Positions 23,619 through 31,864 of a stretch of 39,668 nt of DNA are shown here, piece after piece (positions within the stretch are counted from its first letter, which is position 1; every line of letters begins with the position of its first letter). The notes beneath the pieces were generated by a model, which made no database searches, was not told the DNA's origin, and saw only the letters and a list, made by a program, of their open reading frames with translations. The stretch spans positions 1 to 39,668 of the forward strand of contig JBDGYE010000046.1 of the NCBI GenBank assembly GCA_039584255.1, written 5' to 3'. Source of the stretch: JBDGYE01 sp039584255. GTDB taxonomy: Bacteria; Gemmatimonadota; Gemmatimonadetes; Palauibacterales; Palauibacteraceae. The translations under genes and the position numbers were made by a program.

Positions 23619-25910
23619 ATGATCCGGCTCACTCCGGCATCGCCGGGGTCCACCACCGCCCGATTTGCAGGACCCGGAGCGCTGCTGGCCTTGGCGCTCA
23701 TGGCACCGAACCCTCTTTCCGGACAGGAGCCGGCGCATCCCTCTCCGGCTCTCGCTCCCTCCACACAGGGCTCCTCGTCTCGGTCCGAGCCCCGCGTCGG
23801 CCTGGTCCTCAGCGGCGGCTCGGCGCGCGGCTTCGCTCACGTGGGAGTGATCGAGGTACTCGAGGAGGCCGGTATCGAGGCGGACCTGATCACCGGCACC
23901 AGCATGGGAAGCATCATCGGAGGCCTGTACGCCACCGGCTATTCGACCGAGATGCTGCGGGGTGTAGCGCAGGAGGTCGATTGGGACCGGCTGTTCAGTG
24001 ACGCCCCCGAGCGACGCAATCTGCCGGTCGAGCGGAAGTCGGAAGAGGGACGGGTGCTGTTCGGGCTTCCGATCGTGGACGGCCGGCCCCGCCTGCCCAG
24101 CGCCTTCGTTCAGGGACAGCGCATCTCCCAGCTCCTCACGGCCCTCACCTGGAACGCTCACGACGTGACCGACTTCAAGCAGCTTCCGCTCCCGTTCACC
24201 GCCGTGGCCACGGATGCGGAGACGGGCGAGGCGGTCGCGCTGGACGGCGGATACCTTCCGGAGGCGATGCGGGCCAGCATCGCCATCCCCAGTGTCTTCG
24301 CACCCGTCGAAACCGACGGCCGATTCCTCATCGACGGCGGCGTCTCCCGCAACCTGCCGGCCGTGGATGCGGTGAACCTGGGAGCCGAGATCATCATCTG
24401 CAGTGACGTCACGGAGCCTCTGAAGGGAGCCGACAGCCTTCAGACCCTGGTCGACATCCTCGCCCAGACCATCGCCTTTCGGACCGTCGAGCGTCGCGAC
24501 GAGCAGCTCGAGTTGTGCAACGCAGTGATCAGCCCCGACATCGATGGGATCGCCGCGACGGACTTCGACCGTGCCGAGGAGATCATTCAGCGCGGCCGCG
24601 CGGCCGCCGTGCGCGTGCTGACGGAGGCAAGGCACCCGAGTCTCTTACCGGTCCGCACGAGCGCCGCAGCGCAGCCGGCACGTACGGAACCCGCCCGCGC
24701 AAGCTTCGATTCGGTCTACGTCGAACGGGTGGTGGTGACAGGCCTCGAGGGCACGCCGGAGAGTACGGTGCTGGAGAGCCTCGACCTGGACACCCCTGCA
24801 TGGATGCGGCCCCGTGTCGTAGAGGAAGCGATATCACGCGTGTACGACACGGGTCTGTTTCAGCGGGTCGGATACCGATTGGAACCGGTGGCCTCGAATC
24901 CCGAAGGCGGCGGACGAGACCGCCTTCTGCACGTCAGGGTCAAGGACCAGAGCCGCGACTGGCTGGGCGCCTCCTACCGCTATGAGGGCCGGTACAAGGC
25001 CTCGATCCTGGCCACCGCGGCGGTGCGCAACCTGCTTCCGGGCACGACGCTGCTGGCCGACCTCCGCCTCGGCGAGCAGACCCGGCTAGCCGCCGACTTC
25101 ACCCGCCGCTGGGGTTGGGGGGTCGGTCCGCTGGTCGGGCTGAGCCTCGACCTAAAGCGCCAGCCCTTCGACATCTTCGTGGACGATACGCGTGTCGCCG
25201 AGCCCCGGGTCAAGGTAGGGGCTCTGGCCGGCTTCCTGGGCCTCGGGCTGGGCTACGACATGGCACTAGGCCTGCGCATCAAGCTCGAGACCTACGATTC
25301 GGACGATGTCGAGCTGGCCGAGGACTGGAGCGGCGGGTCGAACACCTTCTACACGCTCGCCGGTCTGTTTCGCGTGGACACCTTCGACAGGGCGACGTTC
25401 CCGCGGTCCGGCGTGGGCATCCAGCTCAAGGCCGAGTGGGCCGACGAGGCCATCGGCAGCGGTGCCACCTTCTCACACCACCTGGCCGACATGCGAGGTG
25501 CGGTACCGGTCGGCCGCAGGGTCTCGCTCGGCGGCCGCCTCACGCTCGGCTACTCGGACGGCCCCGACCTGCCGTCGCACTATCGGTTCTTCATCGGTGG
25601 CGCCAACGAGTTCCACCTCTACCCGGACCGTAACTTCCCGTTCGTCGGATTGCGCGTGCAGGAGCGGCGCGGGCGGCACCTCCAGGGCGTACGGCTGGGG
25701 ATGCAGTGGGAGTTCGTGTCCAACTTCTTCGCACTGGCGCGGCTGGAGGCGGCGGCGCTCCCGGAGGAATGGCGGATAGACGCGGATGACTTCTTCGGGG
25801 GCTGGGGCTTCGGCGCCGGAGCGCGCTCGCGCTTCGGATCGGCCAAGCTCATGGTGACGGGAAGGGGTAGCGGGCCCCGCGTCGAGATCGACGTCGGGTA
25901 CCCTTTCTGA
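23619..25910 (+). CDS. Patatin-POTRA-beta-barrel protein (type Vd autotransporter, PlpD-like)
   Basis: A 763-aa protein in three parts. After a signal sequence, a patatin lipase domain (about residues 57-300) has the oxyanion loop LSGGSARG (66-71), nucleophile Ser95 in GTSMGS, and catalytic Asp239 in IDGGVSRNLP, so the Ser-Asp dyad is complete. One POTRA-like domain follows (about 365-450; VYVERVVVTGLEGTPE, ISRVYDTGLFQRVGY). The last 300 residues form an Omp85/BamA-like barrel with alternating strands and a terminal Phe (VEIDVGYPF). This is the architecture of PlpD-type phospholipases that bring their own outer-membrane barrel. It should act on phospholipids at or outside the outer membrane. 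A terminator hairpin lies at 25974-26015. Confidence 0.92.
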   Translation: MIRLTPASPGSTTARFAGPGALLALALMAPNPLSGQEPAHPSPALAPSTQGSSSRSEPRVGLVLSGGSARGFAHVGVIEVLEEAGIEADLITGTSMGSIIGGLYATGYSTEMLRGVAQEVDWDRLFSDAPERRNLPVERKSEEGRVLFGLPIVDGRPRLPSAFVQGQRISQLLTALTWNAHDVTDFKQLPLPFTAVATDAETGEAVALDGGYLPEAMRASIAIPSVFAPVETDGRFLIDGGVSRNLPAVDAVNLGAEIIICSDVTEPLKGADSLQTLVDILAQTIAFRTVERRDEQLELCNAVISPDIDGIAATDFDRAEEIIQRGRAAAVRVLTEARHPSLLPVRTSAAAQPARTEPARASFDSVYVERVVVTGLEGTPESTVLESLDLDTPAWMRPRVVEEAISRVYDTGLFQRVGYRLEPVASNPEGGGRDRLLHVRVKDQSRDWLGASYRYEGRYKASILATAAVRNLLPGTTLLADLRLGEQTRLAADFTRRWGWGVGPLVGLSLDLKRQPFDIFVDDTRVAEPRVKVGALAGFLGLGLGYDMALGLRIKLETYDSDDVELAEDWSGGSNTFYTLAGLFRVDTFDRATFPRSGVGIQLKAEWADEAIGSGATFSHHLADMRGAVPVGRRVSLGGRLTLGYSDGPDLPSHYRFFIGGANEFHLYPDRNFPFVGLRVQERRGRHLQGVRLGMQWEFVSNFFALARLEAAALPEEWRIDADDFFGGWGFGAGARSRFGSAKLMVTGRGSGPRVEIDVGYPF

Positions 25911-25973
25911 GGATCACGCACCGCCGCGCCAGGAGCCGGATTCCGACATGCTTCCCAGACTCTGGACCCGATG

Positions 25974-26015
25974 ACGAAGGGGCCGCCCGCGGAGCGGACG
26001 ACCCCTTCGTTGTTT
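25974..26015 (+). terminator. Intrinsic terminator after the patatin gene
   Basis: ACGAAGGGG (25974-25982) pairs with CCCCTTCGT (26002-26010); an inner CCGC/GCGG stem extends it, and TGTTTG follows. It separates the patatin gene from the convergent TonB-dependent receptor and may serve both. Confidence 0.7.
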
Positions 26016-26057
26016 GCGCCTTGGAGCCTCGACTCACGAGGCCCCTGGCGGTTCGGG

Positions 26058-29000
26058 TCAGTCCAGCAGGTACCGGAGACCGACCTGGATCGTCCAGCGC
26101 GAGAACTCGGACGGGTCGTCGACGAAAGTCTCCTGCACGCCGCTGAAGCTGACTACCGGGTAACCATCCTCGAACGCGCCCGTGTGGGTAAGCGGAGTCT
26201 GCGCCAACGCGCTCGCGACCTTGCGCACGCCCCAGCTCGAGTTGAGCAGGTTCGTGAAGTTAAGGAAGTCTACGCTCAGCTGGATCACGTTCTCCCGGCC
26301 CCCGGCTGGGAGTATGATGTCCTGGAGAATCCGCAGGTCCAGCGTCTGATACCACGGATTGATCAGCCCGAAGCGCTCGGCGATCTTCCCGCGGTTCTGG
26401 CTCAGGTACTTGTCCTGCTCGATGAAGGAGTTGAGCGCCGCCCACTGAGAAGGATCGGCGAGTCGGATATCGCTTTCGTCGCGCGGGATGAAAATGAGGT
26501 CGTTGTTGGCGCCGTCCCCGTTCACGTCACCCGCGTACAGGAACGAGTAGCGGTTCCCGCCGGCGCCGCGGAACGAGTTCCCCTCGGCCGCATCGAAGAA
26601 CAGGCCGAACTTGGTGCGCAGGGCCCTGCTCCAGCGCACCGTGTACGTCCCCCCGAGCACGATCCGGTGCCGTTGTCCAAACTCGGAATGGGCGAGGGCC
26701 GGCTGGTTCGGGTTACCCTGGGTCGGATTCCCGCTCCACAGGACGCTGGCGATCTCCGTCGACTTGAACGTGTTCCTGGCGTCGAGGTAGGCGTAGGAGA
26801 GTGTCAGCCCCAGGCCGGACTCCCACACCTTCCGCAACTGCGCCGTGAGGTTGACGTTCCACCCCTCGTCGGTGTTCTCGAGGACATATATGTTGGTGGT
26901 GGAGAAGGGGTCCGGACCATTGTTGCGCTGCCCGCCGTAGGTAGGCCTTCCGTCCGCCAGCGTCCCCGATTGAGCCGGCAGGTCCATATTCTGCACGAAG
27001 AGGGCGTTGATGTCCTTTCCATAGATGAACTCCAGTGTGCCCAGTACACCACCCGGCAGCCGCTGGTCGATAGCGATGTCGGTCGTCCAGACCTGTGGCC
27101 ACTTGAAGTCCGGGTCCATGGCGGAGAGGCCGTCGAAGGACTGCTGGAGAGTGAAGTTCTCACCTCCGCTTCCGGGCCTCGGGCCACTCGTCACGACCGG
27201 CTCGACGGTCGGGTTGGTCGCGGGATGATAGATGTTGGGGTTGAAACTCGGGTTCGAGTAGTTGTTGCCGACCCACACGAAGGGCAGGCGGCCGGTGAAG
27301 ATGCCCGTACCGCCGCGGATCTGGGTCGAGCGCGTTCCCGTGGCGTCCCAGTTGAAGCCCACCCGCGGCGACCACAGCGGCGTGGTCCCCGCCAGCTCGC
27401 TCTGGTCGACGACGACTGTCTCACCCGTCGTCCCGTTGATCGCCGTGAGACTTCGCGAGAACGGGTTGTCCACGGGGTCGGTGAAGTACATCGGGAAGTC
27501 CACCCGCAGCCCCGCCGTGAGGCTGAACCGAGGATTGACTGCGAACTCGTCCTGCACGTACACGCCGAGCTGCCCCAGGTCGAAGACCTCGCCCTTGAAC
27601 TCCCCGGTACCGATCATGCCTCGGAAATCACGTTGGTCGGCGCTGTCCGGATGCGTAGCCGCTAAGAAGTCGTCCACCGAGAGAAACGCGACGTTTCCCA
27701 CCTCGAGGAATCCGAAGAGACCGTGGCGGGCGAAGTTGAACGAGTTGAAGAATCCGAACAGCTCGAAGTTGGCGCCGAACGTCAGGCTGTGCCGACCGGT
27801 GAAGTAGGTGAAGTCGTTGGTGAACTGCCACGCGTCCGTGTCGAGGTTGTTCTCGATCGAGAACGGCTCGTGACCGATACTGGTGTACTGAACGCCATCC
27901 TCGACGATGTCGATCGTCGGAAAAGCCTCGCTGAACGCGTCGCGGTAGTCGCGGAACCGGTTGTAGCTGGCGAACAGCCGGTTGGCCCAGCGCGCCCCGC
28001 GGCTGTTCCACTCGAAGGCGTACGAGTTGAGCTCGTTGGTGATCTTGTAGCCTGAGTTCTGGGACGGCAGGCTTGACTCGTTCGGCCCGCGGGCGGTGAA
28101 GGCCAGCACGAACGGGTGCGGTGGTTGCTCAAGGAACCCTTTGAGGCGGTTGTAGCGGAACGTGAAGTTGTTGTTCGAGCCGAGGTTCCAGTCCACCTTT
28201 GCGATCAACTTGTCGCTGTCCTGCCCGTGGACGAAGCCGGAATAGGGACCTGTTTCGTACTGGTACTCCGCCTGCATCCGCTGAGAGATCTCCTCCAGCC
28301 TCGATTGCTCGGGCCGTGACTCGCCAGTCGCTGGCGGTCCGCTGCTGGTCCGCGGGACGAAGTTCGAGCCCGGGTTATCCCGCCTCGAGATCTCGCCGTT
28401 GATGAAGAAGAACAGCTTGTCCGGGATCAGGGGACCGCCGAGGCTGAACCCGTACTGATTGAAGCTCAGGTCCGGGTTCGCGATGAGTTTTTCGCCTCTG
28501 ATCTTGTTCCCGACCAGGTTCTCGTTGCGGAAGAAGGTGTAAGCCGAACCCTTGAACTCGTTGGTACCGCTCTTGGTCACCGTTTTGATGTTGGCGCCGG
28601 TGAACCCGCCCTGCCGGACGTCGAACGGTGCCACCGAGACCACGACCTGCTCCACGGCGTCGTAGGGCACAGGCTCGGTGCGCGCCTGACCGCCCGGCGC
28701 CGGATCGTCCAGCCCGAACGAGTTGTTGAAGTAGGAGCCGTCAAGGGTGATGTTGTTGTACAGCCAGTTCTTGCCGCCGAAGCTGTAATTGCCGTCGTTG
28801 CGCGGGTCGGTGCGGATCAGGTCGCGCGTGCTCCGACTGACCGAGGGGAGCGTTTCCACCAACACCTGCGGCACGAACGTCGCCGCGCCCGTGCGGTCCG
28901 CGTTCAGGACCAGGTCCTGCGTAGCCTCCACCGTGAGACCTTCGAGCTCGATGGCCGTCTCTTCGAGCGCAAAGTCGAGACGGCTGTCCTGTCCCAGGTT

Positions 29001-29378
29001 GAGGTAGATCTCCTGCTGGGTCTCCTCGCGAAACCCGATCATGCGTACGCTGACAGAGTAAGGCCCGCCGACGCGCATGCCCCCGATCGTGAACACCCCT
29101 CCCGAGCGCGAGGTCGTCGAGTATTGGGTGCCGCTTGGCTCGTGAATGGCGGTAATGGTGGTACCCACCAGCGGCTGCATCGCCTCGCTGGTAACCACAC
29201 CCTCGATGCCCGCCGTCGTCACGCCCTGAGCCAGCAGTGAGCCGCTGAACACGAACAGGAACGCCAGCGCCAGGAGCGCGATGCCCGGGCGGCGACGTGT
29301 TCTTTCGGCTGATCTGTCGGGCGGGGCGTGGGACGGGGGGTGGGTAAACGACGAGTGCAAACGAAGGTAGCTTCTCAT
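26058..29378 (-). CDS. TonB-dependent outer-membrane receptor with carboxypeptidase-regulatory-like domain
   Basis: A 1106-aa protein. The ATG at 29378 has GGAGG 6 bp upstream (29385-29389). The N-terminus has an extended basic leader, then a hydrophobic signal (residues 33-50). A carboxypeptidase-regulatory-like beta-sandwich follows at about 53-140 (GIEGVVTSEAMQPLVGTTI), a TonB-box-like IELEGLTVEA at 143-152, a plug domain to about residue 290 (YDAVEQVVVSVAPFDVRQGG) and a large barrel to the end (RWTIQVGLRYLLD). Paralogues are abundant in Gemmatimonadota and Acidobacteria. The substrate is unknown; peptides or oligosaccharides are typical for this architecture. No SusD-like partner is beside it, so it probably works alone with TonB. 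Confidence 0.92.
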   Translation of the reverse strand: MRSYLRLHSSFTHPPSHAPPDRSAERTRRRPGIALLALAFLFVFSGSLLAQGVTTAGIEGVVTSEAMQPLVGTTITAIHEPSGTQYSTTSRSGGVFTIGGMRVGGPYSVSVRMIGFREETQQEIYLNLGQDSRLDFALEETAIELEGLTVEATQDLVLNADRTGAATFVPQVLVETLPSVSRSTRDLIRTDPRNDGNYSFGGKNWLYNNITLDGSYFNNSFGLDDPAPGGQARTEPVPYDAVEQVVVSVAPFDVRQGGFTGANIKTVTKSGTNEFKGSAYTFFRNENLVGNKIRGEKLIANPDLSFNQYGFSLGGPLIPDKLFFFINGEISRRDNPGSNFVPRTSSGPPATGESRPEQSRLEEISQRMQAEYQYETGPYSGFVHGQDSDKLIAKVDWNLGSNNNFTFRYNRLKGFLEQPPHPFVLAFTARGPNESSLPSQNSGYKITNELNSYAFEWNSRGARWANRLFASYNRFRDYRDAFSEAFPTIDIVEDGVQYTSIGHEPFSIENNLDTDAWQFTNDFTYFTGRHSLTFGANFELFGFFNSFNFARHGLFGFLEVGNVAFLSVDDFLAATHPDSADQRDFRGMIGTGEFKGEVFDLGQLGVYVQDEFAVNPRFSLTAGLRVDFPMYFTDPVDNPFSRSLTAINGTTGETVVVDQSELAGTTPLWSPRVGFNWDATGTRSTQIRGGTGIFTGRLPFVWVGNNYSNPSFNPNIYHPATNPTVEPVVTSGPRPGSGGENFTLQQSFDGLSAMDPDFKWPQVWTTDIAIDQRLPGGVLGTLEFIYGKDINALFVQNMDLPAQSGTLADGRPTYGGQRNNGPDPFSTTNIYVLENTDEGWNVNLTAQLRKVWESGLGLTLSYAYLDARNTFKSTEIASVLWSGNPTQGNPNQPALAHSEFGQRHRIVLGGTYTVRWSRALRTKFGLFFDAAEGNSFRGAGGNRYSFLYAGDVNGDGANNDLIFIPRDESDIRLADPSQWAALNSFIEQDKYLSQNRGKIAERFGLINPWYQTLDLRILQDIILPAGGRENVIQLSVDFLNFTNLLNSSWGVRKVASALAQTPLTHTGAFEDGYPVVSFSGVQETFVDDPSEFSRWTIQVGLRYLLD

Positions 29379-29527
29379 GGCCGGCCTCCTGCCTCTTGCG
29401 GAATCGACTCAAGCCTCCATGGAATCAGACGCTCTACGATAGCCGCCTGACACGCGCTCAGCAAGATGAGAGCTCATCGAAGTGCGTCAGGGAGCGCTTC
29501 CGAGGCAAGCGGTTACAGTATAGTTAC

Positions 29528-29844
29528 CTACGGTTGTTGGCCGGCAGGCTGCGCCTCGGTTGACGGCTTGAGCAGTTCAACCCGGAACTCCTCGGCCTCG
29601 GCCAGGCGATGGAGCTCCGATTCCATGCCGCCGAGTTGCTCTTACAGGGCCGCCATCTGTCCCTTGAGGTCAGCCAGCTGCTCGGACCCGACCTGCGTCC
29701 CCCGCATCGACGCGATCGACTCTGCGATCGGCTTGATCGCGAAGCGCAGCGTGAAGCCGGTGATCGGAATGAGGACGATCAGCGCTGCCATGCCGATTCC
29801 TAGGAGCTCCGCCCAATTCCTATGAGCTCCGCCCAATCAACCAT
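29528..29844 (-). pseudogene. Decayed tandem copy of the 90-aa TM/coiled-coil gene
   Basis: The original start is readable as ATG at 29844 with a GGGGGAG SD. It gives MVDWAEL, then runs into a stop because a 20-bp unit (29801-29820) is duplicated at 29821-29840. Removing one unit restores MVDWAELLGIGMAALIV followed by IPITGFTLRFAIKPIAES, closely matching the intact neighbour (MIEWVPIVGIVMG, then IPISLITLRFAIKPIAEA). A second lesion is a TAA at 29642-29644 where the paralogue has a sense codon; after it the frame continues as EQLGGMESELHRLAEAEEF to a stop at 29528. The gene is thus broken twice. A TTG at 29836 could still start a 64-aa remnant. Confidence 0.8.
29801..29840. repeat. 20-bp tandem duplication
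   Basis: Two head-to-tail units share the core GAGCTCCGCCCAAT (29804-29817 and 29824-29837) and differ at the third base and the last few bases. The unit is not a multiple of three and causes the frameshift in the pseudogene above. Confidence 0.8.
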
Positions 29845-29908
29845 CTCGCTCCCCCGGGAATCAGCAAGCGGTAAGTAGGCAATTCGGCCGTGGGATCCTG
29901 TTCTCCCT

Positions 29909-30181
29909 CTACCCATCCGCCGGCTTGAGCAGCTGCGCCTGAAACTCCTGCGCTTCGGACAGGCGGTGCAGCTCGCTCTCTACGCCCGAGAGCTGCTGCT
30001 CGAACAGCGCCATCCGGTCCTTCATGATGGAGAGCTCCTCCTGGGCCGCGCCTCCCGCCCGCACCTGCGCCACCGCCTCCGCGATCGGCTTGATCGCGAA
30101 GCGGAGGGTGATGAGGCTGATGGGAATCAGGAAGCACAACGTTCCCATCACGATACCCACGATCGGGACCCACTCGATCAT
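29909..30181 (-). CDS. 90-aa membrane protein with coiled coil, end of the Rnf operon
   Basis: The ATG at 30181 overlaps the preceding stop (ATGA), so it is translationally coupled to the zinc-ribbon gene. The protein has one membrane segment (about residues 6-28, VPIVGIVMGTLCFLIPISLI), a basic/amphipathic joint (RFAIKPIAEAV) and a predicted coiled coil (about 48-82, QEELSIMKDRMALFEQQLSG). A decayed duplicate follows it. No known family; the anchor-plus-coil design suits an assembly or scaffold role, possibly for the membrane complex encoded upstream. Confidence 0.7.
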   Translation of the reverse strand: MIEWVPIVGIVMGTLCFLIPISLITLRFAIKPIAEAVAQVRAGGAAQEELSIMKDRMALFEQQLSGVESELHRLSEAQEFQAQLLKPADG

Positions 30182-30417
30182 TGTCCCTGCTCCTCTCGTT
30201 GCTCCGGCTCCAGGCTTCCTCCCTCCAAGGCCTCCCGCATCTGCTCCGTCGGAACGTCGCACAGCGGGCACAAGGCGCCGGTGCAGGACTCGCCATATGC
30301 GAGGCAGAGGATCTCGTCGCTCCGGGCGCCGGTCTCGGGATCGATCCTCGCCTCCGGCCTGACCACGACCTGTACCTGGCGGTCGCACGCCGAGCAGTAG
30401 GCCCAGTGCGTGTCCAT
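30178..30417 (-). CDS. 79-aa Cys-rich (zinc-ribbon-like) protein
   Basis: The ATG at 30417 is preferred: it has a GGGAGG SD at 30424-30429 with 6-bp spacing and lies just after the stop of the gene before it. An ATG at 30459 would add 14 residues, including a CTGC pair, but would overlap that gene. Cysteines occur as YCSAC (residues 8 and 11), then Cys38, Cys45 and a CPLC pair (50 and 53), a pattern suited to zinc or an iron-sulphur cluster. The C-terminus is acidic (LEPEQREEQGQ). Cytoplasmic; function unknown. It is located between the 51-aa Cys-rich protein and the coiled-coil protein. Confidence 0.65.
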   Translation of the reverse strand: MDTHWAYCSACDRQVQVVVRPEARIDPETGARSDEILCLAYGESCTGALCPLCDVPTEQMREALEGGSLEPEQREEQGQ

Positions 30418-30430
30418 CGCCTGCCTCCCG

Positions 30431-30586
30431 CTACACCCCGTGCAGGTCGGGACCCTCATGCTCCTCCAGCTCGCAGCTACCTTCGCTGCAAGAACAGTCC
30501 GAGCAGCGCCGCCGGCCGCCGAGCCGGAAGGCGCCGAACACGACGAACAGCGCCGCGAATCCCGCGAGTGCCAGTGCGGTCGTCAT
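30431..30586 (-). CDS. 51-aa membrane-anchored Cys-rich protein after rnfA
   Basis: A small gene. The ATG at 30586 has AAGGAG about 9 bp upstream. One hydrophobic segment (residues 3-20, TALALAGFAALFVVFGAF) is followed by RLGGRRR and a CSDCSCSEGSC motif: Cys28, 31, 33 and 38 in C-x2-C-x-C-x4-C spacing, then an acidic His-containing tail. Four cysteines could hold one [4Fe-4S] cluster or another metal. The basic patch after the segment puts the Cys region on the cytoplasmic side. It lies 43 bp after rnfA, where rnfB stands in many rnfCDGEAB operons. The design also recalls NqrM and FeoB-associated Cys-rich membrane proteins, but homology is not shown. Confidence 0.65.
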   Translation of the reverse strand: MTTALALAGFAALFVVFGAFRLGGRRRCSDCSCSEGSCELEEHEGPDLHGV

Positions 30587-30629
30587 CTCCTGCGTCTCCT
30601 TACGGCTGCCGTAGCCGGAAAGTTGCCGC

Positions 30630-31205
30630 TCACGAGGTGAATAGCCCCGCGAAGCCCATGAAGGCCAGCGACAGGCTGCCGGCCACGATCAATACGAGGC
30701 CCATGTTCCTCGCCAGCGCCGGAATGCTCGCCAGCTCGGACTCCTCGCGGATCGAGGCCATGAGTACCAAGGCCAGCGTCAGCCCCAATCCCGCCCCGAG
30801 CGCGAAGAACAGACCCTCGAGGAAGTCGTAGCTCCGGTTCGTGTTGAATATCGCGAATCCCAGAATCGCGCAGTTGGTCGTGATGAGCGGCAGGAAGATC
30901 CCGAGCTGCCTGAACAGTGTGGGGCTGAACCTCTTGATCGTCATCTCGGTGATCTGCACGAACGAGGCGATCACGACGATGAACGAGATCAGCCGCAGGT
31001 AGGGCGCGTACGGCAGCACGAACGTGTTGAGGAGCCAGACGCAGATGGCCGTCATCACTAGGACGAAGATGTTGGCCATACCCATGCGCACCGCAGTCTC
31101 CACCCGCGCCGAGACGCCCATGAACGGGCACAGCCCCAGGAAGAGGTGGAGTGTGAAGTTGTTGATCAGCATCGCCGAGATGAGGATCCAGAACAGCTCG
31201 CCCAT
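30630..31205 (-). CDS. rnfA: Rnf/Nqr-family membrane subunit RnfA
   Basis: A 191-aa membrane subunit, the usual RnfA length. The ATG at 31205 shares a base with the rnfE stop (TGATG), so translation is coupled. Six hydrophobic segments are present. Two half-site motifs typical of RnfA/RnfE (and NqrD/E) are visible: LGLCPFMGVS early and ITTNCAILGFAI near mid-protein; their Cys residues are held to bind a membrane-embedded [2Fe-2S] cluster. RnfA and RnfE are inverted homologues forming the ion-translocating core. No RnfB gene follows. Confidence 0.93.
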   Translation of the reverse strand: MGELFWILISAMLINNFTLHLFLGLCPFMGVSARVETAVRMGMANIFVLVMTAICVWLLNTFVLPYAPYLRLISFIVVIASFVQITEMTIKRFSPTLFRQLGIFLPLITTNCAILGFAIFNTNRSYDFLEGLFFALGAGLGLTLALVLMASIREESELASIPALARNMGLVLIVAGSLSLAFMGFAGLFTS

Positions 31206-31864
31206 CACGCCGCCTCCTCTCTCGAGGCCACCCCGTGGGGCCACTGGCGGATCCGCACGACTTCCGCCCTGCGCTCACGCCACCAGCCGAATGCCAGCAG
31301 GATGAACCCCAGGGTGAGGAACCCTCCCGGCGGCAGGATCATGATGATCCAGGGCTCGAAGTTCTCGCCGAAGATCGAGAAACCGAGCAGCGAGCCATTG
31401 CCGAGGATCTCCCGGAAGCCGCCCATCATGAGCAGGGCGATCATGAAGCCGGTGCCGGTGCCGACCGCATCCAGAAGCGACCGGCCCACCGACCGCTTCG
31501 AGGCGAACGCCTCCTGGCGGCCGAGGATCATGCAGTTCACAACGATGAGAGCTATGAACGCTCCGAGCTCCTTGTGGATCAGCGGCACGACCGCCGCCAG
31601 CACTAGATCGGCGATGGTGACGAAGGTGGCGATGATCAGGATATAGGCCGAGATCCGAACCTCGTGCGGGATCCATCTCTTGAACGTCGAGACCAGCAGG
31701 CTCGAGCCCACGAGGACGAAGAACGTCGCCAGCCCCATGGCGATGCTGTTGGCCACGGTGTTGGTCACCGCCAGGGCAGGGCAGAGCCCCAGGAGCTGGA
31801 CCAGAACCGGGTTCTCCTTCCAGATGCCCCGGACGACATCGTACCCGGCTGTGGTCTCTCTCAT
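31205..31864 (-). CDS. rnfE: Rnf membrane subunit RnfE
   Basis: A 219-aa polytopic subunit. The ATG at 31864 overlaps the rnfG stop (ATGA). Both conserved Cys half-sites are visible: LLGLCPALAVTN near residue 25 and IVVNCMILGRQEAFA near 110. The C-terminus is slightly extended and charged (RERRAEVVRIRQW). It pairs with RnfA in the membrane core that couples ferredoxin oxidation to ion transport. Confidence 0.93.
   Translation of the reverse strand: MRETTAGYDVVRGIWKENPVLVQLLGLCPALAVTNTVANSIAMGLATFFVLVGSSLLVSTFKRWIPHEVRISAYILIIATFVTIADLVLAAVVPLIHKELGAFIALIVVNCMILGRQEAFASKRSVGRSLLDAVGTGTGFMIALLMMGGFREILGNGSLLGFSIFGENFEPWIIMILPPGGFLTLGFILLAFGWWRERRAEVVRIRQWPHGVASREEAA

Noticed and set aside
29505..29535. 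TATACT-like element as the promoter of the TonB-dependent receptor
   Set aside because: No matching -35 element at proper spacing, and it overlaps the end of the pseudogene; evidence too weak to list.
29801..29840. Tandem 20-bp repeat as a CRISPR or attachment site
   Set aside because: Only two units, no spacers, no cas genes and no integrase; it is a local duplication inside a pseudogene.
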